From the NCBI GenBank assembly GCA_030844565.1, contig JAUUNK010000031.1, forward strand, positions 1 through 34,382: a stretch of DNA of 34,382 nt. Reading direction: 5' to 3'. The first letter of the stretch is position 1. Each line of letters starts with the position of its first letter. Below, piece after piece: positions 8,010 to 15,289 of this stretch. Origin of the DNA: Bacteroides ovatus. GTDB taxonomy: Bacteria; Bacteroidota; Bacteroidia; Bacteroidales; Bacteroidaceae. The position numbers were made by a program, and so were the translations under genes. Below the pieces are notes generated by a model, which saw nothing but the letters and a program-made list of their open reading frames with translations, made no database searches and was not told where the DNA came from.

Positions 8010-8762
8010 TTACTTTTTGAGCAAGGCGCGCAGCACGAACCAGGCGTGATGGGCAACTGTGCTTATCCATCCATAATGCTTCGCCATGATGCGGAACCTT
8101 TCTTTTAGTGAAGCTTTATGGTTTTGCGTTGTCATTCCTTCTTCCAGGTAATCGATAAGGGTGAGATGCGTGTTGTGCAAGGTATGGGCTTTCTTCATCA
8201 CGCGTATGCACCAGTCGAAGTCGGCGGAATAGCGGTAGGCGGGGTCGTAAGTCTCTGCCAGCTCCCTCCGGGCGAAGAAAGCCTGATGGCATACCAGCAT
8301 CCCTTGCTTGAAACTCTTCCAGGTCAGTACCTCCGGGGGGGAGAGGCGGCGCATCCTGACGAAATGCCTTTGGGCGTTGACGATGGCGGTGTCTCCGTAA
8401 ATCACGTCCGGCAACTTGTCGCTGTGGAGGGAATGAACCACTTGTTGCAGCGTGTCGTCTTCGTGGAAGCAGTCGCCGGCGTTGAGGAAGCAAAGGTAGT
8501 CTCCCGTGGCGGCGGCTATGCCTTTGTTCATGGCGTCGTATAAGCCCCGGTCCGGTTCGCTGATGAGCCGTTGGATGTGGGGGCGGTATCGGTGGATGAT
8601 GTTCAGCGTTCCGTCTTTGGAGGCGCCGTCCACAATGATATACTCTATGTGGCGGTAGGTTTGGGCGATGACGCTCTGGATGGTATCTTCGAGCACCTTC
8701 TCGGCGTTGTAAGTCACGGTGATAATCGAGAAGAGAGGCGAAGGATTGACAGTGTTATGCAT
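8010..8762 (-). CDS. Glycosyltransferase family 2 (GT-A fold)
   Basis: A 250-residue cytoplasmic glycosyltransferase. FSIITVTYNAEKVLEDTIQS opens the GT2 nucleotide-binding region, followed by EYIIVDGASKDGT, SEPDRGLYDAMNKGI and the acidic metal-binding triplet in LNAGD (Asp97). The WCIRVMKKAH segment is also usual in WcaA-like GT2 enzymes. The ATG at 8762 overlaps the 3' end of the GT4 gene by eight bases, so translation is probably coupled. It adds one sugar to the lipid-linked glycan built by this operon; donor and acceptor cannot be read from sequence. Confidence 0.9.
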   Translation of the reverse strand: MHNTVNPSPLFSIITVTYNAEKVLEDTIQSVIAQTYRHIEYIIVDGASKDGTLNIIHRYRPHIQRLISEPDRGLYDAMNKGIAAATGDYLCFLNAGDCFHEDDTLQQVVHSLHSDKLPDVIYGDTAIVNAQRHFVRMRRLSPPEVLTWKSFKQGMLVCHQAFFARRELAETYDPAYRYSADFDWCIRVMKKAHTLHNTHLTLIDYLEEGMTTQNHKASLKERFRIMAKHYGWISTVAHHAWFVLRALLKK

Positions 8763-10020
8763 GCTTTCCCGTTATGTTGTTGTATATATCCGTATATCTT
8801 TTGGCAATGATGTTCTCAGAATAGTTGGCTACTGCTTTGCGGCAGGCTTGCTCCGAGAGCTCGGCATATTCCGGTTCGGTCAGTATCCAGTGGATGCCGT
8901 TGGCGAAGTCCTCAGCAGATTTGTATTGCGCCACGTAGCCGTTGTGCAGGTGGTCTATCATCTCCGGGATGCCTCCCACGTTGAAGCCTACGCAGGGCAC
9001 TCCGCATGCCATGGCTTCCATAATCATGTTGGGCAAGTTCTCTTCTAGCGAGGGAGTGACAAAGAGATCGACGGCATTGTAGATATTCACTAATTCGTGT
9101 TCGTTCTTCACATAGTCCAGGGGATAGACACGGAAAGGGAGCAGGTTGGCAAGCTGCTGCGACTGGTTTCCGAAGACTACTACGCCCAGAGACTCCTTGA
9201 GCTCCGGATGCTTCTCCGCCAGCAGGCGGCATGATTCTACGAGGTAGTCGATGCCTTTGCGCTTATCCGTAATCTTCACCGAGCCGAAGAGGATGAGCTT
9301 TCCCTCTTGGGGAAGGTGGCATTTGTTGCGGGCATTCTGCTTGTTGCGGGGCTTGAAGAGGTTCACGTTGAGGGGGTTTGGAATGCTCGTGATGGTATGT
9401 CCGGCGAGCAGGCTGCTCTTCTTTGCCCGTTCTTCGAGCCAGCGGCTACAGGCGACGAAGGTGATGGGCGCCAGTTTATATAGTTCCTGCTTCCGGCGGA
9501 AGATGCGGGTGGAGAGGTCCTTCCTGCTTCCACCGCTATAGAGGAAGAAGCAGTGATGGCATTCGTCGTAGTAGCGGGTACATTCGCGGGCGTGGTGGCA
9601 GATGCCTGTGCAAGGCCACATGTCGTGCATGGTCCACACTATCGGCTTGCCCGATTGCAGAATCTTCCGCAGGTCTGCCAATGAGAGCATGCCCTGGTTT
9701 ATCCAGTGCAGGTGAATGACGTCCGCTTGCTGGAACTCCGGCAGGGAGGTGATGTCGGTCCCCATTGTGGCGATGTCTACGGCAAAGAGGTTGTTCTTCT
9801 TGAAACGGTTGGCTTTCCAGATGACGATGCGTTCCCAGATGAATTTCCATACCTGGAGCCAGTTGCGCTGCAATCCCACTACGCTGATTTGGTCAGTTTG
9901 TTTATCGCGTACCAGCATTTTGGCTTTGATTCCGTTGTTTTTCAGCGATTCCATTAAGCGGCTTGCGGCTACGGCTGCCCCGCCTATCCGTTCGGAAGTA
10001 TTAATGATTAGTACCCTCAT
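8755..10020 (-). CDS. Glycosyltransferase family 4 (GT-B fold)
   Basis: A 421-residue GT-B enzyme. The N-terminus MRVLIINTSERIGGAAVAASRL is the classic acceptor-side loop of GT4, and the C-terminal half holds ENLPNMIME (Glu327 to Glu335, the EX7E motif) then ACGVPCVGFNVGGIPEMI, which binds the nucleotide sugar. A GTG 63 bases upstream keeps the frame open, but ATG 10020 matches the family start and lies 20 bases after a TAACTTTG box, so I prefer it. It is a retaining transferase. It follows the GT-A gene by 55 bases, the widest gap in the operon, and overlaps the next GT2 gene by eight bases. Confidence 0.9.
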   Translation of the reverse strand: MRVLIINTSERIGGAAVAASRLMESLKNNGIKAKMLVRDKQTDQISVVGLQRNWLQVWKFIWERIVIWKANRFKKNNLFAVDIATMGTDITSLPEFQQADVIHLHWINQGMLSLADLRKILQSGKPIVWTMHDMWPCTGICHHARECTRYYDECHHCFFLYSGGSRKDLSTRIFRRKQELYKLAPITFVACSRWLEERAKKSSLLAGHTITSIPNPLNVNLFKPRNKQNARNKCHLPQEGKLILFGSVKITDKRKGIDYLVESCRLLAEKHPELKESLGVVVFGNQSQQLANLLPFRVYPLDYVKNEHELVNIYNAVDLFVTPSLEENLPNMIMEAMACGVPCVGFNVGGIPEMIDHLHNGYVAQYKSAEDFANGIHWILTEPEYAELSEQACRKAVANYSENIIAKRYTDIYNNITGKHA

Positions 10021-10040
10021 GGTTGTATAGTAACTTTTCG

Positions 10041-10048
10041 CAAAGTTA
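10041..10048 (-). promoter_or_regulatory. Possible internal -7 box before the GT4 gene
   Basis: Minus strand reads TAACTTTG, matching TAnnTTTG, in the only sizable gap (55 bases) inside the glycosyltransferase run. A TTTT in GTTTTCGG lies about 20 bases upstream as a weak -33 element. It could give the last three genes separate expression. Confidence 0.35.
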
Positions 10049-10075
10049 TGTATTTCTGCCGAAAACAGCTTTCTT

Positions 10076-11002
10076 TTAGGCACCGAAATCGCCTTTTAGC
10101 GTGCGTTTTATTCTTCGCAGTGCCTTTGCGGTGAAACAATTGGTGCGGTGGTAGTAGCGGGCGAAAGCTTGGCGGGCTGCCTGGTTCTCTGCTACAGGTT
10201 CTATCTTTTCCACGGGGAGTGGATGCATCCACAGGGAAGAGTCATAGAGTCCTCCGCTTCCGCAGTTGGTTCCTGTGCCGTCGAATCCGTTGTTCTGCAC
10301 CAGCGAGCGGCCCACGTTGAGCGAGAGAATGTCGCGCAGGAAGAGGCTGGCGTTCCAGCGGATTGCCCAGGAGTTGTTCTTCCCCTCCACCTGGCGGCGT
10401 AGCATGCGGGTGAAGCGGTAAGTCCCGTTGAAGTCGAAGAGGCGGGTGAGCTTCCGTTCTTCCAGTTCGCGGAGCAGGGCTTGCCCGTCCGGGTTGAAGT
10501 GTTGCCAGGCACGCTGCCATGTGCCCCAGCCCCAACTGCCGGTCCATTTGATGAGGAAAGTGTCGGGTAGCGTGGGGTCTTTGGTGAAGTCGCAGGCTTG
10601 GATGTGTCCCACCCTTGGTTCGTCTTGGTAGGTCTCCAGGGCATCGTTCATGAATTGCAGGAAGTAGGGGGCTACGATAAGGTCATCTTCCATCACAATC
10701 ACCCGCCCGTAGCGGGATACCTGCGTGGTCACCCCGTCGATGATGTTGCGTGCCAATCCCCAGTTCTCTTGCCGTTCGATGACGGTGACCGAGGCAAAGC
10801 CGCTGATGCCGTGCACAAAGCGGCGTGTCTCTTCTACCGCTTCGCGAGCGGCGCCGTCGCGTGCGCCGTCGGAGTAGACAAAGAGAGGGCTTTGCGCAGC
10901 CAGCTCATTTTGCAACAGGGATTCCACGGCGGAGCGGGCGTGTGCCGGGCGGTTGTATACGAACAGGAGGATGGGGGCGGGAGAGGAGGTGGCGTGGGAC
11001 AT
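10076..11002 (-). CDS. GT-A type glycosyltransferase (family 2-like)
   Basis: A 308-residue cytoplasmic enzyme. The opening APILLFVYNRPAHARSAVESL and the acidic metal-binding site VMEDDLIVAPYF (Glu105-Asp106-Asp107) mark a GT-A fold. A Trp-rich segment TGSWGWGTWQRAW near residue 150 is characteristic of a group of Bacteroidetes capsule and LPS glycosyltransferases usually labelled 'glycosyltransferase family 2' or 'sugar transferase'. It resembles in outline the GnT-I/GT13 type, where an EDD loop binds the metal. The ATG at 11002 starts two bases after the stop of the upstream fucosyltransferase-like gene. Donor sugar unknown. Confidence 0.82.
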   Translation of the reverse strand: MSHATSSPAPILLFVYNRPAHARSAVESLLQNELAAQSPLFVYSDGARDGAAREAVEETRRFVHGISGFASVTVIERQENWGLARNIIDGVTTQVSRYGRVIVMEDDLIVAPYFLQFMNDALETYQDEPRVGHIQACDFTKDPTLPDTFLIKWTGSWGWGTWQRAWQHFNPDGQALLRELEERKLTRLFDFNGTYRFTRMLRRQVEGKNNSWAIRWNASLFLRDILSLNVGRSLVQNNGFDGTGTNCGSGGLYDSSLWMHPLPVEKIEPVAENQAARQAFARYYHRTNCFTAKALRRIKRTLKGDFGA

Positions 11003-11004
11003 GG

Positions 11005-11862
11005 CTAGGATTCTTTTTTAAGGATGATACACTCACGGTTGTTTATCTGGGCGGCGACTTCGGAGAAAGAACTCCATGCCGAGCCCAGGATCTTCTGCGT
11101 GCGGGAGAGGACGAACAGTTCGGCGGCGGCATCCCGGATGCCTTGTTTGCTGTTGCGGCGGGTGTCGAAGGCATGGGTCACAATCCGGTTGCCGAAGAGG
11201 CGGATAAGCTCCGCCTTGTCGTCCGGGGAGTCTGAGGCAACATAGAAGTTCGCTTCGGGGTCTTGCCCGATTTCCTCTTCCATCCGTTCGATGAACAGGG
11301 AAAGGGGGCTGAGCCGGATGGAGTGTATGTTGTCCGTGCGGCGGATGTGCACGCCGATGGTATGCGGGTTGAAGTCGGTGGAAATCTTGTTAATCTTCTC
11401 CTGTATCGGGGCGACGGGGACGAAGAGCGACCGCAATATATCGTTCTCGTAAGGCACGAAGGCGATATAGCTGGTTATGTAGACATTGCCGTGCGTGCAC
11501 ACCCATGCTTTGAAGTCGAAACCTTCGTCGCGTTTCCTGATTACTTCGTCTTCTTCGAGGCAGGCGTTGAACTCCCGCCGCAGGAGGAAGCGGGTGAGAT
11601 GGAGGTTTCCTTTGCGGGGGCGGTCATACCGGAGAAGGTCCAGGCGGGAGGCTTCGCGCACATTTACCTGAGGCGCATAGCAGGGATAGCCCGCCGGCTG
11701 CTCCAGGGGCGGCTCGAAGAGTTCATCGTAGCGGCAGTTCAGCCCGGCGTCTTTGAACCAGATGATGCGCAGGCGTGTGTTGCACTTCTCGGCGAGGGCG
11801 ACGGCGGAGGCAATGGCTCTCATCCTGTTTGCCAATCCTCCTACGGGTACGAGTGTAATCAT
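11005..11862 (-). CDS. Fucosyltransferase-like enzyme (GT11/GT23 type)
   Basis: A 285-residue cytoplasmic enzyme. LVPVGGLANRMRAIASAVALA at the N-terminus and GVHIRRTDN (His172-Ile-Arg-Arg-Thr-Asp177) are the two signatures of the alpha-1,2/alpha-1,6-fucosyltransferase superfamily; the HxRRxD motif binds GDP-fucose. The FYVASDSPDDK and SAWSSFSEVA segments further down also fit. The ATG at 11862 overlaps the TGA of the upstream GT2 gene as ATGA, so translation is coupled; the in-frame TTG at 11889 is not needed. With the GT10 enzyme, it implies at least two fucose additions or one fucose and a related 6-deoxy sugar. Confidence 0.82.
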   Translation of the reverse strand: MITLVPVGGLANRMRAIASAVALAEKCNTRLRIIWFKDAGLNCRYDELFEPPLEQPAGYPCYAPQVNVREASRLDLLRYDRPRKGNLHLTRFLLRREFNACLEEDEVIRKRDEGFDFKAWVCTHGNVYITSYIAFVPYENDILRSLFVPVAPIQEKINKISTDFNPHTIGVHIRRTDNIHSIRLSPLSLFIERMEEEIGQDPEANFYVASDSPDDKAELIRLFGNRIVTHAFDTRRNSKQGIRDAAAELFVLSRTQKILGSAWSSFSEVAAQINNRECIILKKES

Positions 11863-12812
11863 GTTGTTCTGTTCTTTTGTTTCAGGCAAGGCAAAAGTAA
11901 TAATAATATGGATTGTATGCTCACTTTAGCGGGATAACTTGTCAGCAGGGTCCGCAGTATCTTCATGCGCGTGGCGAAAGGCAGGGGCAGGGAGGTGGTG
12001 GCAAGGATGTTTACCAGCGTGCGGATGTGGCGCTCCACCAAGGGGCGGTGGTTGCAGGGCGTGTCTTTGCGTTTCAGGTAGGCGGTCAGCTCTTTGCAGA
12101 CGGTAAGGTAGCCCTCGATGTTGCGCATCGACACCGGGGAGGTCATCGTGGAGCAGGCACGCATGCGGCGATGGAAATACGCCTTGGGCAGCAGGAATAC
12201 CGACGGGGCTTGCAGGATAAGGAGAAAGGTGAAAAGCTGGTCTTCGTGGATGATGCGCGGATAGAACTGCAAACCGCACGATTGCAGGAAGCTGCGCCGG
12301 ATGAAGCAGAGGCAGGGCGAAGCGGAATACTTCTGTGTATCCATCAACCGTGCAAGCAACTGTGTACCTTCGTACTTCCCTTGGGGCACTACACCTTTGC
12401 GGTGGTAGGGGAGCCGGGCGGTGCGTTCGGGACGTGCGTTGTCCATGATGCAGGCATCGAAAAGCAGCAAGTCGCACTGGTGGAGGGTGGCTTGGCGATA
12501 GCATGCTTCCAATGCTCCGGGCGCCAGGTAGTCGTCGCTGTCGAAGAAGTAGACGAACTCTCCGCGTGCGTGGCTGAGTCCGTGGTTGCGGGCTACGGAT
12601 TGCCCCTGGTTGGGCTGCGTATACACCTGCAAGCGGGCGTCTTGGGCAGACATCTCTTTCAGTATCTCCGGGCTTTCGTCCGTGGAGCCGTCGTCTACGG
12701 CTATCACTTCGATTGCTGCCAGGCTCTGCGAGAGGATGCTGCGGAGGGCGGTCCTCAGATAAGGCGCCGTGTTGTACACGGGGATGATGACGCTTACTTT
12801 TATCTCTTCCAT
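11859..12812 (-). CDS. Glycosyltransferase family 2 (GT-A fold)
   Basis: A 317-residue cytoplasmic transferase. VSVIIPVYNTAPYLRTALRSI, EVIAVDDGSTDESPEI and QGQSVARNHG form the nucleotide-sugar half; the metal-binding FFDSDDYL (Asp91-Ser-Asp93) follows. The C-terminal ~100 residues are less conserved and probably contact the acceptor. ATG 12812 is chosen because the GT2 fold starts directly after it (MEEIKVSVIIP), 11 bases after the stop of the GT10 gene; the extended frame to 12860 would overlap that gene. The 3' end overlaps the next gene by four bases. Confidence 0.92.
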   Translation of the reverse strand: MEEIKVSVIIPVYNTAPYLRTALRSILSQSLAAIEVIAVDDGSTDESPEILKEMSAQDARLQVYTQPNQGQSVARNHGLSHARGEFVYFFDSDDYLAPGALEACYRQATLHQCDLLLFDACIMDNARPERTARLPYHRKGVVPQGKYEGTQLLARLMDTQKYSASPCLCFIRRSFLQSCGLQFYPRIIHEDQLFTFLLILQAPSVFLLPKAYFHRRMRACSTMTSPVSMRNIEGYLTVCKELTAYLKRKDTPCNHRPLVERHIRTLVNILATTSLPLPFATRMKILRTLLTSYPAKVSIQSILLLLLPCLKQKNRTT

Positions 12813-12823
12813 ACGCTGTCTCT

Positions 12824-13801
12824 TTAGTGTTTTCCTTTCAGCCTGTCGAGCGCGTCGCATGCCTTGTTGAAGAAGTAGTTGCGCGTGAAGGGCGCCGTGC
12901 GTTGCAGGTTTCGTTTATAAAGTCCTGCCCAGGCGTAGTTGGTGGTGCGAAAGGCTTTCTCTAGCGGCACGTCGAAGATGTTGCGGAAGAAGGCGAGCAA
13001 CTGCTCCGTATAATAATCATACGTAGACGGGCGGCTGAACCACGGCTGCGACAACTTCTCGAGATAAGCGTCGTCGTCTCCGTCGAGCCGGATGATTTCT
13101 TCGATGGCGGCTTCCACCTGCTCGCGTCCCTTCACCCACACGAAGGAGCGGGGGTTGAAGTCGGTGTCGATGCGGGGGTCGCCATAATACACAGGCAGGG
13201 AGTCCACACGCATCGGGTCTAGAATCTTCTCCGTGGTGTAGCCGGACATGGCGCAGTTCTCAAAGGCGATGGTGAATTTATAGTGGCTCAGGAACTCCAG
13301 CTTGTCCTTCACTGCACCGCCGATGTTGTTGAGATACCTGCCGCCGGAATCCACCTTCTTGTAGCGGGACAGTTGGTGGAAGAAATATTCGCGCGAGGGG
13401 TCTGCTTCGCGACCGTTGGAGTAGACGAAGTTGCAGAAGCGGCGTTGCGCCAGCGCGGGCGAGGGATGGCGGGGCTGTTCCAGGCGCGCCAGCTCTTCCC
13501 AACTATCTTTGTGGATGAGGAAGAGCGGAAAGCGGAGGAACCGGTCTTCAAAGTCGATGTGGTGGAAGCCGATGCCGTAGTCGCAGACGTTGAAGTCGGG
13601 CACGATGTTTTCTCCCGTGAAGAATATCCTCACGCAGTGGGGATAGCGGAGATGGTTGTAGCCGCCGCAGGAGTAAAACAGGTAGTCGGGGTCGTCGGAG
13701 AGCACCACCCGGTAGTGGCGGGAGAGAAACCGGTAGAAGAAACTCTCTTCGGGAACGAAGCCGCCCCAGAAGTCGGTGAATCGAATCTTTATCTCTTTCA
13801 T
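12824..13801 (-). CDS. GT10 alpha-1,3/1,4-fucosyltransferase
   Basis: A 325-residue cytoplasmic enzyme, normal length for bacterial GT10. The diagnostic motif FENCAMSGYTTEKI (180-193) binds GDP-fucose, and the following PVYYGDPRIDTDFNPRSFV is also typical. The N-terminus IKIRFTDFWGGF matches other Bacteroides GT10 proteins. The ATG at 13801 is four bases after the TGA of the flippase gene; another in-frame ATG at 13813 would overlap it. It transfers L-fucose from GDP-fucose to a GlcNAc or similar acceptor in the glycan; the linkage cannot be determined from sequence. The GDP-fucose genes are not in this window. Confidence 0.93.
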   Translation of the reverse strand: MKEIKIRFTDFWGGFVPEESFFYRFLSRHYRVVLSDDPDYLFYSCGGYNHLRYPHCVRIFFTGENIVPDFNVCDYGIGFHHIDFEDRFLRFPLFLIHKDSWEELARLEQPRHPSPALAQRRFCNFVYSNGREADPSREYFFHQLSRYKKVDSGGRYLNNIGGAVKDKLEFLSHYKFTIAFENCAMSGYTTEKILDPMRVDSLPVYYGDPRIDTDFNPRSFVWVKGREQVEAAIEEIIRLDGDDDAYLEKLSQPWFSRPSTYDYYTEQLLAFFRNIFDVPLEKAFRTTNYAWAGLYKRNLQRTAPFTRNYFFNKACDALDRLKGKH

Positions 13802-13805
13802 ATTT

Positions 13806-15284
13806 TCACGCATGTGTGTCCGGTCTGTTATTTTTCTTCTTGGCAAGCCGCGCGGTGAAGAAGGCGATGCACTCTTCGAGTATCACCGAACGGCAAAGTT
13901 TCATAATCAGGAAATAGAGCAACGCCGCCACCACTATCTTGCTGCCCAGCAGCAGGTAGAGATTGGTGATGGGGCGGGTGATGTAATAGGTGGCCGCAAA
14001 CGCCGCCGCCGTGGGCAGCATGTAAGTGACTATCACCCGTGCCGCTTGCAGATGCCCGACGCCTATCTCACGCTTGAGGATGCACTGCCAGGCGGCGAGC
14101 AACACGAAGTAGCCCAGCACGTTGACAAGCACCATCCGCAGGATGCCATACCGCATCATGGCGAAAGCTATCCCGAGCTGCATCAGCCCGAAGCAGAGGG
14201 TGACCCACATAAACAAGTTGGACTTCCCCTTGCTGAGGCACACTTGCGAGTAGAGGTTCGTGATGGGCCAGATAGCTCCCACGATGCAGAGCATTTGCAG
14301 GATGGGAACCGAGGGCAACCACTTTTCGCCGATGGCAAGCGTGATGAACTCCCGCGACACGAAGGCAAGCCCCAGCATGGCGGGGAAGGAGATGAAAGCG
14401 ATGAAGCTCATCAGCTTGAGGAAGACGCGTGCCTGGCGCTCGCGGTCGTTGCCCAGTTGGGCGAAGATGGGTTGGGCGATGGTGTTCACCGAACTGGCTA
14501 TCACCAGATGCGCCATCATCATCCACTTGTTGCCCTGGGTGTAGTAGCCCGCCTCTTCTTTGGTGTAGAACTTTCCCAGCAACACGGTCAGCATGTGTGC
14601 GTTGATTTGGCTGAACACGTTGGTGAGCAGCAGCTTGGTGCTGAACGAAATCATCCCTTTCAGCGGGCGGAAGTCGATGTGGAGGCTGGGGCGCCAGGGA
14701 GAGAAATACCAGCGCAGGGCGGTCATGGTGGCAATGTAGACCACGTTTTGAGCGGCGATGCCCCAATATGCCATGCCGTTGTATGCCATCGTCACGCCCA
14801 CCGTGCCGGCGAGCAACAGGGCGGTGATGTCTATCTTCGCCTTCTCCTTCACCATGAGGTTGCGGAAGAGGATGGCATTGTGGGCAATCCCCGTGCTCGA
14901 AATCAGGAAGCCGAGAAACGAGAAGCGTGCCAGCGGAGTCAGCGCGGGCAGGTTGTAGAAGTCGGCAATCAGCGGGGCGGCAAAGAAGAGCAGGATGTAC
15001 ATTCCCGCTCCCGTCAGCGTGCTGAACCAGAAGACGGCGTTATAGTCCCGGTCTCCGGCATCCTTCTTGTTGGTGAGCGCAGCGGTGAACCCGCTCTCCT
15101 GCAAGATGTTGGCAATGGCGGTGAAGATAGCGAGCATCCCTATCATACCGTAGTCCGCCGCATCCAGTATGCGCGCCACGAAGATGCCGAACAGCAGGTT
15201 GAGCACTTGCTGCACGCTGTTGCTCAACCCGCCCCAGAAGAGGCCTTTTGCTGTCTTCTCTTTCAGTGTCTGCTCGCTGCCCAT
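13806..15284 (-). CDS. Wzx-type oligosaccharide flippase (MOP/PST superfamily)
   Basis: A 492-residue inner-membrane protein with roughly twelve to fourteen transmembrane segments. The N-terminus (LKEKTAKGLFWGGLSNSVQQ, then FVARILDAADYGMIGM) and QESGFTAALTNKKD are characteristic of WzxC/PST transporters, which flip undecaprenyl-linked oligosaccharides to the periplasm. It starts five bases after metG and is followed four bases later by the GT10 gene, so it belongs to the same transcript. No Wzy polymerase or ligase is seen beside it, so the flipped unit may be handed to an enzyme encoded elsewhere, as in Bacteroidetes protein O-glycosylation. Confidence 0.9.
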   Translation of the reverse strand: MGSEQTLKEKTAKGLFWGGLSNSVQQVLNLLFGIFVARILDAADYGMIGMLAIFTAIANILQESGFTAALTNKKDAGDRDYNAVFWFSTLTGAGMYILLFFAAPLIADFYNLPALTPLARFSFLGFLISSTGIAHNAILFRNLMVKEKAKIDITALLLAGTVGVTMAYNGMAYWGIAAQNVVYIATMTALRWYFSPWRPSLHIDFRPLKGMISFSTKLLLTNVFSQINAHMLTVLLGKFYTKEEAGYYTQGNKWMMMAHLVIASSVNTIAQPIFAQLGNDRERQARVFLKLMSFIAFISFPAMLGLAFVSREFITLAIGEKWLPSVPILQMLCIVGAIWPITNLYSQVCLSKGKSNLFMWVTLCFGLMQLGIAFAMMRYGILRMVLVNVLGYFVLLAAWQCILKREIGVGHLQAARVIVTYMLPTAAAFAATYYITRPITNLYLLLGSKIVVAALLYFLIMKLCRSVILEECIAFFTARLAKKKNNRPDTHA

Positions 15285-15289
15285 TGTGC

